Below, piece after piece: positions 41,469 to 49,108 of a stretch of DNA of 64,000 nt (positions are counted from its first letter, which is position 1; the number at the start of each line of letters is the position of its first letter). Both the position numbers and the translations under genes were made by a program. The stretch comes from a virus. The stretch covers positions 22,349 to 86,348 of IMG/VR virus record IMGVR_UViG_3300047554_000447. One strand, written 5' to 3'. The notes below the pieces were generated by a model, which made no database searches, was not told the origin of the DNA, and saw only the letters and a list, made by a program, of their open reading frames with translations.

Positions 41469-41978
41469 ATGAAATCTGACTATTACAGTAATCCAATATT
41501 TCAAGACGCTGACATCTTTGAGTTATTATACAAGGGTGATCTCAATTCTCTTGGCAATATTATTGCAGATGCTAGTACCGATGTTGAGAAACTCAAAGAA
41601 TTATCAGATATTAAACTAATACTGTCTACTCAAATACCCGACTCTGTTGATATTAAAGAATTTGATACAGCATGTCAGGCTAATTGGTTTATTCCCGAAT
41701 CTTACAAAAATTTCAACATTGTTGATTATGTAAAAAGCCTTTGTTCAAATCCTAACGAAATCGCCAGAGTTGACGAAGAATTAAAAGAATTTGAAGCACG
41801 AAATATGATTGGATTATTACGTGTTTTAAAGTACGTTGTTGACACCCTTAGAGAAAATAACACTATATGGGGTGTAGGTAGAGGATCTAGTGTAGCCAGT
41901 TATGTGCTTTTTTTGCTAGGAGTACATAAAATTGACAGTATGAAATATAATTTAGACTGGCGTGAATTCCTGAGATAA
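41469..41978 (+). CDS. DnaE (DNA polymerase III alpha)-derived fragment protein
   Basis: A 169-residue protein whose C-terminal half matches the region of bacterial DNA polymerase III alpha that enters the palm: a helix (GLLRVLKYVVDTLRENN) then WGVGRGSSVASYVLFLLGV and DSMKYNLDWREFL, corresponding to the G-x-GRGS-x-x-S block of DnaE. It ends exactly where DnaE continues into the catalytic Asp motif, so it cannot polymerise DNA. No frame continues the homology downstream. It may be a dominant-negative or clamp-interacting relic. The N-terminal 80 residues are phage-specific or diverged. Confidence 0.72.
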   Translation: MKSDYYSNPIFQDADIFELLYKGDLNSLGNIIADASTDVEKLKELSDIKLILSTQIPDSVDIKEFDTACQANWFIPESYKNFNIVDYVKSLCSNPNEIARVDEELKEFEARNMIGLLRVLKYVVDTLRENNTIWGVGRGSSVASYVLFLLGVHKIDSMKYNLDWREFLR

Positions 41979-42006
41979 GTACATATATAACCATAAGGAG
42001 ATTATT

Positions 42007-42303
42007 ATGGCAATGAAACCAGCCGCTCGCAAAGTTTATAAATCAATGCAGGGCAAAGAAATTGACTTAGATAAACTAAGAGCTAAAAACGAACTAACTC
42101 TAGCTGTAGGAAATGCAAGAGTTAATGCCCGAGGGGACGAATTAGGACCTGGTGGTAAAATCATCAAAAAGCGTGAAGACGTAATGTCAGAATATTACAG
42201 TAAACATCCAGATGCTGTTCCTGCAAAACAAAAGACTGCGGTTTCAAAAACTAAGACAGTTGAAGATCAGGATCCATTTGGTGAGGAAGATTTGGAGGCT
42301 TAA
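42007..42303 (+). CDS. Small conserved-type phage protein, function unknown
   Basis: A 98-residue basic then acidic protein: MAMKPAARKVYKSMQGKEID at the start, LGPGGKIIKKREDVMSEYYS in the middle, and an acidic tail (DPFGEEDLEA). It has a good AAGGAG ribosome site. No catalytic motif is seen. It overlaps the GroES-like gene by one base, and the small size and charge suggest an accessory or structural adaptor role. Confidence 0.72.
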   Translation: MAMKPAARKVYKSMQGKEIDLDKLRAKNELTLAVGNARVNARGDELGPGGKIIKKREDVMSEYYSKHPDAVPAKQKTAVSKTKTVEDQDPFGEEDLEA

Positions 42304-42650
42304 TGAGCTATACCCCCGTTGAAGGAAAAATTAGAGCTATTCGTGATCATGTGTTAATCACAGACATGGAGTTTGATGAAGTTAAAACAGAATCAGGTAT
42401 TGTATTACCTAGCCAGGACGGTAAAGATACTGGTATCAGACCACGATGGGGCAAGGTCTATGCCATTGGTCCAGAACAAAAAGATGTACAAGTGGGAGAA
42501 TGGATCTACGTAGAACACGGACGCTGGACTCGTGGGATCAAAGTTAAAGATGAATCAGGCGAAGAATTAGTAATACGACGAGTAGACACTGATAACATTT
42601 TATTACAATCAGACGAAAAACCTTCAGACATTTATATGGCAAAACTATGA
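42303..42650 (+). CDS. GroES-like co-chaperonin (gp31-type analogue)
   Basis: Caps the host GroEL chamber for folding of phage proteins such as the major capsid protein, as T4 gp31 does. IRAIRDHVLITDMEFDEVK followed by ESGIVLPSQDGKD and RWGKVYAIGPEQ matches the GroES pattern, including the mobile-loop-like hydrophobic IVL tripeptide. Strands VQVGEWIYVEHG and VIRRVDTDNILLQ complete the beta-barrel. At 115 residues it is slightly longer than GroES. It is coupled by overlap to both neighbours. Confidence 0.87.
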   Translation: MSYTPVEGKIRAIRDHVLITDMEFDEVKTESGIVLPSQDGKDTGIRPRWGKVYAIGPEQKDVQVGEWIYVEHGRWTRGIKVKDESGEELVIRRVDTDNILLQSDEKPSDIYMAKL

Positions 42651-43048
42651 CAAATCCGTTTAGAGATCAAGAAAAATTCATGAAGGCCTGCGATCAAACA
42701 GTGGGCGAACACAACGAATCACAGTACAAACTCTACCTCGACCTTATGGAAGAGGAATGGAAAGAACTAAAGCTAGCATTAGACAATGGAGATCGTGTAG
42801 AACAATTAGATGCACTGCTCGATTTTATTGTTGTCACAACTGGCGCTATCCATAGCGCCGGGTTCGATGGCGAAGGCGGATGGAAAGAAGTTATGCGTAC
42901 CAACTTTGCTAAGATTGATAAAGAAACTGGCAAGGTTCGCAAGCGTGAGGATGGCAAGGTCTTGAAGCCACTAGGTTGGGAACCACCTAATCTTAAAAAC
43001 TTTACTAGCAAAGAAGAATCGTTACTAAAACAGGGCTTTGAAGGATAA
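42647..43048 (+). CDS. MazG/PRA-PH-like nucleotide pyrophosphohydrolase
   Basis: A 133-residue all-alpha NTP-pyrophosphatase. The metal motif is LMEEEWKELKLAL (E-x-x-E type) with the distal acidic pair in QLDALLDFIVVTTG, the pattern of MazG and phosphoribosyl-ATP pyrophosphohydrolase-like phage proteins. It probably hydrolyses non-canonical or regulatory nucleotides (for example (p)ppGpp or dUTP-like) during infection. A hairpin terminator follows 16 bases after its stop. Confidence 0.83.
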   Translation: MTNPFRDQEKFMKACDQTVGEHNESQYKLYLDLMEEEWKELKLALDNGDRVEQLDALLDFIVVTTGAIHSAGFDGEGGWKEVMRTNFAKIDKETGKVRKREDGKVLKPLGWEPPNLKNFTSKEESLLKQGFEG

Positions 43049-43064
43049 AAAATCTATTCTGGCT

Positions 43065-43091
43065 AAAAAGGGTCTTGACGGACCCTTTTTT
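43065..43091 (+). terminator. Rho-independent terminator whose loop is a -35 box
   Basis: AAAAAGGGTC (43065-43074) and GACCCTTTTT (43081-43090) form a perfect 10-bp stem. The six-base loop is TTGACG, the -35 hexamer of the promoter at 43075-43103. Confidence 0.85.
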
Positions 43092-43103
43092 AACCTCTAT
43101 AAT
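43075..43103 (+). promoter_or_regulatory. Near-consensus sigma70 promoter
   Basis: TTGACG (43075-43080), a 17-base spacer and TATAAT (43098-43103). The gene at 43120 follows with AAAGGA as ribosome site. The -35 box is the loop of the upstream gene's terminator. Confidence 0.85.
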
Positions 43104-43119
43104 AAGTTAAAGGATTATT

Positions 43120-43560
43120 ATGAAAATAGGATTTACTTGTTCAACTTTTGACTTGTTCCACGCAGGTCATATCATAATGCTTAAAGAAGCAAAATCACAG
43201 TGCGACTATTTGATCTGTGGATTACAGACTGATCCAACTATCGATCGTCCTGATACAAAAAATAAACCAGTTCAAAGTATGTTTGAACGGTTTGTACAAT
43301 TAGAGGCCTGTAAGTATGTGGACGAAATTATTCCGTATTCCACAGAAAAAGAACTAATAGATATTCTGCTGTCATATCCTATCAACCTTCGTATTTTAGG
43401 AGAAGAATACGAACATAAGGGGTTCACTGGTAGACAAGAATGTATTGATCGAAACATAAAATTTTATTTTAACAAACGTCAGCACACTTTTTCCACTACT
43501 GAATTAAGACAGCGTGTAGTGGACGTAGAATCAGAGAAATTTCTCAAAAGGATAGTATAA
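43120..43560 (+). CDS. Cytidylyltransferase-like nucleotidyltransferase
   Basis: A 146-residue enzyme of the HIGH-motif superfamily. FDLFHAGHIIML contains the HxGH motif (His14, His17), and STTELRQRV near the end is the equivalent of the second nucleotide-binding ISTT motif. Length and pattern match glycerol-3-phosphate cytidylyltransferase (TagD)-like proteins, which make CDP-activated alcohols or sugars. It may feed the glycan genes of the phage. It starts a sigma70-driven operon with gp44. Confidence 0.83.
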   Translation: MKIGFTCSTFDLFHAGHIIMLKEAKSQCDYLICGLQTDPTIDRPDTKNKPVQSMFERFVQLEACKYVDEIIPYSTEKELIDILLSYPINLRILGEEYEHKGFTGRQECIDRNIKFYFNKRQHTFSTTELRQRVVDVESEKFLKRIV

Positions 43561-44276
43561 TGTTGTTTTGGAAAAAATCACCTAAACTAAAAGTAAGGTG
43601 TTATAACGCTAGTAAAAATCTCATGGATTTGTTTCCAGTTGAGGAAGCTAGAAAATTTTACCCGGAATGGTGGAACAATCTTCCTACATTTGTAGATGTT
43701 GGAATGGGAAGAAAGATTCCCACTTCTAAAGTCTGCCCTGGTATTAACGATTTGTTCAAACGAGGATTCGTTGTTCCCATGTGGCGAGAGCATGTCATAA
43801 CATGGTCAGATCAAAATCTAATCAGTATTGATGCACCTGGCGCACAAATGGACGAGCTAAATCGTTCTCATCCTCCCGAACAGGTAGGAGAAGGATTTAA
43901 GGGTTGGACACATGCTAAACTTATCAATCCGTGGTTCTTTGAAACAGATCGTCCGGTACCTTTCTTAATGATGGATTGTGCATGGAATAGATCTACGCAT
44001 CAAGACTATGTTATACCTCCAGGTGTTTTAGAGTTTAAGTATCAAGGTGCGGCACATATTAATATGTTCCTAAGTCCAGTTGCAGGAGGACACAAAGAAC
44101 TGTTTATTTCAGCTGGACAACCAATGGCTCAATTTATTCCCCTAGAGGCTGTACAATTAGAGTTAGAACTTATAGAAATGGATCAAAAGAAATTTAATAG
44201 TTTCTTTCACTATCCTTGGACATTTCATAATGTATATCTCAAGACTAAAAAAATATTAGAAGGAAAAGGCAAATGA
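43560..44276 (+). CDS. Conserved-type phage protein, paralogue of the gene at 46195
   Basis: A 238-residue protein beginning MLFWKKSPKLKVRCYN. It shares with the gene at 46195 the blocks CPGI-x-D, GFV-P-x-W, H-P-x-x-Q, NPW and, late, I-x-x-GxP-x-x-Q-x-IP. The pattern of Trp, Pro and His suggests a beta-rich cupin- or oxygenase-like fold, but no function is recognised. It is overlapped by gp44 and lies in the replication operon. Confidence 0.75.
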   Translation: MLFWKKSPKLKVRCYNASKNLMDLFPVEEARKFYPEWWNNLPTFVDVGMGRKIPTSKVCPGINDLFKRGFVVPMWREHVITWSDQNLISIDAPGAQMDELNRSHPPEQVGEGFKGWTHAKLINPWFFETDRPVPFLMMDCAWNRSTHQDYVIPPGVLEFKYQGAAHINMFLSPVAGGHKELFISAGQPMAQFIPLEAVQLELELIEMDQKKFNSFFHYPWTFHNVYLKTKKILEGKGK

Positions 44277-45193
44277 AAGAATTATGGACAGAAAAGTACA
44301 GACCAAAAACAGTTGACGGTTATGTATTCAGAGACGAACATCAACGAGAACAAGTACAGCGTTGGATCAAAGAAGGAAGCATCCCTCACTTGCTGTTAAG
44401 TGGCAATGCAGGTATTGGCAAGACTACACTTGCTAAAATCTTGTTTAACGAGTTAGAGATCAATGATCTAGACATCATGGAGATCAACGCTAGTCGTGAA
44501 AACAACGCAGAAACTATTCGCGATAAGATCACTAACTTTGTGCGTATGATTCCGTTCGGTGATTTTAAGATTGTGTTGCTCGACGAAGCTGATTATTTGA
44601 CTCCAAACGCACAGGCTATCTTGCGTGGAGTTATGGAAGAGTATCACACTACTGCTCGATTTATTTTAACCTGTAACTACCCTAATCGTATCATTCCGGC
44701 GATCCATAGTCGTTGTCAAGGATTTCATGTCGAGCGAGTTGATCTCAACGAGTTTACTGCTCGAGTGGCTACTATTTTAGTAGAAGAAAGTGTTGAATTT
44801 GATCTTGACACATTAGATACATTCGTTAAAGCCACATATCCAGACCTTCGCAAATGTATTAATCTAGTGCAGATGAATAGTTTAGATGGCAAGTTGCACA
44901 TGCCAGAAAAAGGAGATACCAGTGAAGCAGATTACAAGCTCGAAATGGTCGAGCTGTTCAAGAAGGGCAAGATTAGCGAGGCCCGTAAACTCGTCTGCGG
45001 TCAGGCTCGCCCAGAGGAGATGGAAGAAATTTATAGATGGCTCTACGATAACATTGCCATTTTTGGAGACACAGAGAAACAAGACAAAGCTATTCTTATT
45101 ATCAAGCAAGGTCTTGTTGATCACACATTGGTCATTGATCCGGAAATTAACCTCGCGGCAACGCTAATTCGTCTTTCTCACCTAAATGGATAA
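44273..45193 (+). CDS. 44: Clamp-loader ATPase subunit (T4 gp44-like, RFC/AAA+)
   Basis: Loads the sliding clamp on primed DNA. TEKYRPKTVDGYVF is the conserved RFC N-terminal box. Walker A is GNAGIGKT (44-51), Walker B is KIVLLDEADYL, sensor 1 is RFILTCNYP, and the arginine finger is in HSRCQGFHVE (SRC motif). At 306 residues it is of T4 gp44 size. The small subunit gp62 is not recognised nearby; the following gene is DUF2452 instead. Confidence 0.93.
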   Translation: MKELWTEKYRPKTVDGYVFRDEHQREQVQRWIKEGSIPHLLLSGNAGIGKTTLAKILFNELEINDLDIMEINASRENNAETIRDKITNFVRMIPFGDFKIVLLDEADYLTPNAQAILRGVMEEYHTTARFILTCNYPNRIIPAIHSRCQGFHVERVDLNEFTARVATILVEESVEFDLDTLDTFVKATYPDLRKCINLVQMNSLDGKLHMPEKGDTSEADYKLEMVELFKKGKISEARKLVCGQARPEEMEEIYRWLYDNIAIFGDTEKQDKAILIIKQGLVDHTLVIDPEINLAATLIRLSHLNG

Positions 45194-45680
45194 AAAAGAA
45201 ACTCCAAATTCTGCTAAAGGTCAAAACAGTTTCGATGCAGAAATTGGTACTAGTCTTGTTGCATTTTTTAATAAAAATGTTACTCCCTATCCTACAGACA
45301 TAGGAGCACCTGCCTTTGATCTTATACCCGTTGAGAGACAAAAGGATATAATGATTAATGTTGCTCGCATGCACGGGCAACAAGAATATAACCGTATTAT
45401 GGAATTAGTTGCGGTTCTACAAAAACAAGCCGCCAGTATTAAACGAAGACTAGAAGTTACAGATTGGGTACATGCCGCAAAATATCAATTTCAGATCGCC
45501 CACGGTCAATGCTACTGGTTAGCATTTGATACATGGAAGGGCGGTACTATATTGACCATGCACGGACCTCATGACTGGTCTTCTAGTGCGCCGGATTGGT
45601 ATAATTATATCTGTAGGGTAAAATGGTTAGGCGATTATACTTGGATAGAAGTAGACGACGAAGGCAATCCAATAGAATGA
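45186..45680 (+). CDS. DUF2452-family protein
   Basis: A 164-residue protein. TPYPTDIGAPAFDLIPV, then a long helix (AVLQKQAASIKRRLEVTDW) and the beta-rich HAAKYQFQIAHGQCYWLAF with HDWSSSAPDWYNY, match the pattern of DUF2452 proteins. It overlaps the gp44 end by 8 bases and the dCMP deaminase start by 4 bases, in the position where T4 has gp62, though no similarity to gp62 is seen. Function unknown. Confidence 0.72.
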   Translation: MDKKETPNSAKGQNSFDAEIGTSLVAFFNKNVTPYPTDIGAPAFDLIPVERQKDIMINVARMHGQQEYNRIMELVAVLQKQAASIKRRLEVTDWVHAAKYQFQIAHGQCYWLAFDTWKGGTILTMHGPHDWSSSAPDWYNYICRVKWLGDYTWIEVDDEGNPIE

Positions 45681-46195
45681 AAACAAAACTTAAACGTGCA
45701 TACATGAAAACTGCGAAAACATTCGCAGAACTTTCACATGCCCGTAGGCTACATGTAGGTGCTATCGTTGTCAAAGACGATCGTATTATTAGTATTGGTT
45801 ACAATGGAATGCCCGCAGGTTGGGATAACAACTGCGAGGATAAAGAATGGATGGATCGCGATGCTGGAGGTTGGTTAAGTCCCGAAGAAATTTATGAACG
45901 TTGGCCTCATGTTGAATACAACGAAGACGCTGAAGAAGAATACAGATATCGATTAAAAACCAAACCAGAGGTATTACATGCGGAAAGCAACGCGATTTCA
46001 AAACTTGCACGTAGCTCGGAGTCTGGGCTTGGTGCTGATATATTCATTACTCATAGCCCTTGTCTGGATTGTGCCAAGCTCATTTATCAAAGCGGCATTA
46101 AGCGTGTTTATTTTGGTATGGCTTATCGAAGCACTGAAGGTATTGAATTCCTTAGGCAATCGGGAATAGAAGTAGAAAAATTAGAGGACGAATAA
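45677..46195 (+). CDS. cd: dCMP deaminase
   Basis: Zinc-dependent deamination of dCMP to dUMP, feeding dTMP synthesis. Zinc motifs: HAESNAISKLA (His and catalytic Glu) and HSPCLDCAKL (PCxxC). The extra insert between the N-terminal strand and the HAE motif is a feature of the T4 Cd-type enzymes. The frame is open to 45623 but the ATG at 45677, overlapping the previous stop (ATGA), is the correct start. 172 residues. It is in the gp44 operon. Confidence 0.92.
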   Translation: MKTKLKRAYMKTAKTFAELSHARRLHVGAIVVKDDRIISIGYNGMPAGWDNNCEDKEWMDRDAGGWLSPEEIYERWPHVEYNEDAEEEYRYRLKTKPEVLHAESNAISKLARSSESGLGADIFITHSPCLDCAKLIYQSGIKRVYFGMAYRSTEGIEFLRQSGIEVEKLEDE

Positions 46196-46959
46196 TGTGG
46201 CCGTTTAAGAAAAAACAAGAACATCAAATATTTTTTACCTGCGAAGACTGGGCTATTAGAAAATATGCACCCATACAGCCCGCAAAAAATTTCTTACCAA
46301 AGAAATTTAAAGATATGCAGACCTATGTCAAGCAGGAAAAATATCCAATTGACAGTATTAAAACTGTAAAGTCATGCCCAGGTATTATTGATTACTGTTC
46401 TGCAGGATTTGTTATTCCAGCTTGGTGCGATATTGAACTAACACCCTCCCCCGATGGCATGGTTGTCGAACAACGATATAGCAGTAAAAAGTTTCGTGCA
46501 GGGCATCATCCAATTGATCAACTACAAGATTTTTTAATTAAAAAATTTACAGTAAGGATGGTAGCAAAATTAGATAATCCATGGAAGATGTGGGCGGCTC
46601 CGGGATATAGCCTACTGTATCAACCTATGTATTTCTACGACGAAGATCGCAACTGGGAAGCTGTTCCTGGATGGGTAGACCACGATGTTGGTGCTGTGGG
46701 AAACCCTATCAATGTTATGCTGAAGGAAAACAAACCAGTATTGATTAAGATGGGTGAACCTTTAGTACAGGTTATCCCTATCAAACGAGAACCAATTGTA
46801 GCCTATACCGGAGAATCCGGACCAACTACATGGAAGAGATACAACGGACTTTCATATATGTATGATATGACTTTTAATACTTGGGTCAAATATATGAAAG
46901 ATAAAAAGTCCTACACCGTGGATGAACACGATGTAGAACTTCCATATAAGGTAGATTAA
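46195..46959 (+). CDS. Conserved-type phage protein, paralogue of the gene at 43560
   Basis: A 254-residue protein starting MWPFKKKQEHQIFFTCEDW. Blocks shared with the gene at 43560: KSCPGIIDYCSAGFVIPAWC, HHPIDQ, LDNPWKMW, INVMLKENKPVLIKMG and PLVQVIPI. The two genes bracket gp44, DUF2452 and dCMP deaminase. It is probably an old gene duplication. Its stop shares TTAA with the stop of phoH. No function is known. Confidence 0.75.
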   Translation: MWPFKKKQEHQIFFTCEDWAIRKYAPIQPAKNFLPKKFKDMQTYVKQEKYPIDSIKTVKSCPGIIDYCSAGFVIPAWCDIELTPSPDGMVVEQRYSSKKFRAGHHPIDQLQDFLIKKFTVRMVAKLDNPWKMWAAPGYSLLYQPMYFYDEDRNWEAVPGWVDHDVGAVGNPINVMLKENKPVLIKMGEPLVQVIPIKREPIVAYTGESGPTTWKRYNGLSYMYDMTFNTWVKYMKDKKSYTVDEHDVELPYKVD

Positions 46960-47669
46960 TCTCCGTAGATTTCTAATACCTCTCTAACAGCATCGTGACG
47001 CTCGATGTCATGGCTATCGAAATGTACAACATCTATATGTTGATATCTGTGACCTTTGATTTTGTCAATAAAGTCTATCAAGCCGTTGTCTTTTAATCTG
47101 TCGGCTTGTGCCAAGTCACCTGTTACTACCATTTTAGAATTTTCTCCTAATCTAGTTAGTAACATTTTCATTTGGTTTTGTGTAGCATTTTGCATTTCGT
47201 CCGCTATAACGTAAGCATTCTTAAACGTGCGGCCGCGCATATACGCAAGTGGGCTTATCTCTATGACTCCTTCATAGAGCATGTTTTCTATGTCTTTTTG
47301 CTGATAATACTCTCCTAGTACGTCAAAGATTGGTCTAGTCCAGGGTGCCATCTTTTCATTTAGCGTACCTGGTAAAAATCCTAGATCTTCATCAACTGAA
47401 ACGGCGGGTCTCGTGACTATGATCTTATCCACTTTACCTTCTTGAAACAACTTGATACCCATCTGTACAGCTAGCAGAGTCTTGCCCGTGCCGGCAGGAC
47501 CAATAGCAAATAGAATATTTTTGCTATCGTCGTTTAGCTTGAATAGATAAGTTTCTTGGTGTTTGTTGCGAGGTAACAGATTTACCCTCTGCTTCTTCGC
47601 AGGAAGATATGTATGAAAATCAATCACGTTCACGTCTGAAGTAAAACGTTTCTTCACTCTTTTACTCAT
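46956..47669 (-). CDS. phoH: PhoH-like ATPase
   Basis: A 237-residue P-loop ATPase of the PhoH family, common in marine phages. Walker A GPAGTGKT (57-64), KIIVTRPAVSVDEDLGFLP (family block), GRTFKNAYVIADEMQNA (Walker B) and KMVVTGDLAQADRLKDNG are present. In bacteria it is phosphate-starvation inducible and linked to RNA/ribosome quality control; in phages its role is uncertain. It lies alone on the minus strand, convergent with the nucleotide operon and divergent from the gene at 47827; a large hairpin lies in its leader. Confidence 0.93.
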   Translation of the reverse strand: MSKRVKKRFTSDVNVIDFHTYLPAKKQRVNLLPRNKHQETYLFKLNDDSKNILFAIGPAGTGKTLLAVQMGIKLFQEGKVDKIIVTRPAVSVDEDLGFLPGTLNEKMAPWTRPIFDVLGEYYQQKDIENMLYEGVIEISPLAYMRGRTFKNAYVIADEMQNATQNQMKMLLTRLGENSKMVVTGDLAQADRLKDNGLIDFIDKIKGHRYQHIDVVHFDSHDIERHDAVREVLEIYGD

Positions 47670-47692
47670 TAAGGTTGTCTCCCACTATAAAA

Positions 47693-47736
47693 GTAGGACC
47701 CTTGTAGCGACCGCCCAGTTACTACAGTGGTCCTAC
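47693..47736 (-). promoter_or_regulatory. Long hairpin in the phoH leader
   Basis: GTAGGACC (47693-47700) and GGTCCTAC (47729-47736) pair perfectly; inside, TTGTAG (47702-47707) pairs with CTACAG (47722-47727) with one wobble, around a 14-base loop. On the phoH strand the stem is followed by TTTTAT, 24 bases before the phoH ATG, as in an attenuator or terminator. It could also be a stable 5' end or protein site. Confidence 0.55.
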
Positions 47737-47792
47737 ACAATTACTTATATCTTTTGGACTAAAGTAAACCGATAACATATGATTTACGACTA

Positions 47793-47800
47793 GCTAAATA
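47793..47800 (+). promoter_or_regulatory. Late-type promoter (GCTAAATA)
   Basis: GCTAAATA, 26 bases upstream of the ATG at 47827, in the divergent region between phoH and the next operon. The ribosome site is only GGAA. Confidence 0.45.
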
Positions 47801-47826
47801 AGTATAGAAATTTCTTGGAACTAACA

Positions 47827-48387
47827 ATGCGCGATATTTTAGACGTCATTAAAAACGTAGAATCAATCTACAGCACAAATTCTAGCTTATCTGTACTCAA
47901 AGACTTTGAAAGAGTACTAGATGAGATGGATATGTACGTATATAAAAACTGGCAGGACGGTGAACTAGCGGAAGGACCTAAGGTTGATCGCTACTGGATT
48001 ACTGCTAGTTTTATGTGGCCACGTGAAAAAATGCCTGATCCTATGGCTGCTAAAAGGCTGTTAGATTACGGTTGTAAAGTTAGGTACGAAAAAACACACT
48101 TGCTCGAACCTAGAAAAATTAAAAGCCCGGATGATCTAAGACCCGGAACTAAGAAAGGTAAGTTAGATCGCACACCAGTGTGGTTAGTAGAAATCACGAT
48201 GCCTAAGAAATTAGTTGGAGATATTTTCAACGGTTACATGGGTAAGATGAAAGAAGATATGGGCATTGGAAGAAATGAAAGAGTAGATGCGGCGCCTGCA
48301 CAACCTGCAGACCAAGCGGCAGCTCAACCGCCTGCGGCAGCTCCTGCGGCAGCACCAACAGAAGGAGCACCAAGTGCAACAGCTTAA
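47827..48387 (+). CDS. Conserved-type T4-like phage protein, function unknown
   Basis: A 186-residue protein. The TTG at 47815 extends the frame, but the ATG at 47827 gives MRDILDVIKNVESIYS, which fits. LKDFERVLDEMDMYVYKNW and WPREKMPDPMAAKRLLDYG then KVRYEKTHLLEPRKIK are recognisable as a family common in cyanophages. The C-terminal 35 residues are a flexible Ala/Pro/Gln-rich tail (AQPADQAAAQ). It partly overlaps the next gene (14 bases). No function is assigned. Confidence 0.8.
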   Translation: MRDILDVIKNVESIYSTNSSLSVLKDFERVLDEMDMYVYKNWQDGELAEGPKVDRYWITASFMWPREKMPDPMAAKRLLDYGCKVRYEKTHLLEPRKIKSPDDLRPGTKKGKLDRTPVWLVEITMPKKLVGDIFNGYMGKMKEDMGIGRNERVDAAPAQPADQAAAQPPAAAPAAAPTEGAPSATA

Positions 48388-49108
48388 TGAAAGTCTATTG
48401 GCTGGAGACCTTCGAGATCTTGTCAGCAACATATTTGAAGTTGACAACTATCAATCAAAGATGGGGTCTGATAAAGATATCGTAGTCTTATCTTTCACAG
48501 TCGAGCAACAAGATCCGGCTAAAGACCTTGTAAATTTTATTGAGAGAGGCTATGACTTTGTGTTAGATGCAGATGCCACTCCTGGAGAACTTAGTGACGG
48601 TCGTTATAAAGTTTTTGTAGAAATCGAAAGAAATAGAAGAATAGCAGATCAAATCATCGAAGTATTGAACGGTGTAAAACAACTTACAAACATTGAAGGG
48701 TTTAGATTTAGATATCACAAAGACTTTCACAGTCAAGAAGCTACTGCTGATGCTCTTAGAGAAACTGTTCCGTCTGACAAAGGTACCTATGAATCAAAGA
48801 TGACTCAAGAATCTTTAAACAACTTCGGAAACTTCTTTGGTCGTAGTTATCTTGAAAGTATCTCAGTAGACAATGAGGATCTTATATTTCAAAAGAAATA
48901 TGCAGAGCCTTTAAGGATGCGAATTAAAGATTTTGGTCCTACTAATGAAGTGTATCAAAGAACACAAGGACCGATAATGTTAGAAAGTAATTCTATTGCT
49001 GAAGTAATGTTCCTCACAAAATACATTGGCAATTTTAATATTACTAAAGTAGGTTCTAATTTTATTTTTGAAAATAAAAACTTTGCAGTTGTATTGGAGA
49101 AAATCTGA
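48374..49108 (+). CDS. Conserved-type T4-like phage protein, function unknown
   Basis: A 244-residue protein started by GTG at 48374, chosen because AAGGAG lies at 48362-48367, 6 bases upstream, and the product begins MQQLNESLLAGDLRDL; the frame is open further up but within the preceding gene. A central block SKMGSDKDIVVLSF with DPAKDLVNFIERGYDFVLDAD resembles a conserved cyanophage family always next to its neighbour. The last third is beta-rich. Function unknown. Confidence 0.78.
   Translation: MQQLNESLLAGDLRDLVSNIFEVDNYQSKMGSDKDIVVLSFTVEQQDPAKDLVNFIERGYDFVLDADATPGELSDGRYKVFVEIERNRRIADQIIEVLNGVKQLTNIEGFRFRYHKDFHSQEATADALRETVPSDKGTYESKMTQESLNNFGNFFGRSYLESISVDNEDLIFQKKYAEPLRMRIKDFGPTNEVYQRTQGPIMLESNSIAEVMFLTKYIGNFNITKVGSNFIFENKNFAVVLEKI

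Noticed and set aside
45186-45680. Clamp-loader small subunit gp62
   Set aside because: Position and size are suggestive, but the sequence fits the DUF2452 pattern and no gp62 similarity was seen.
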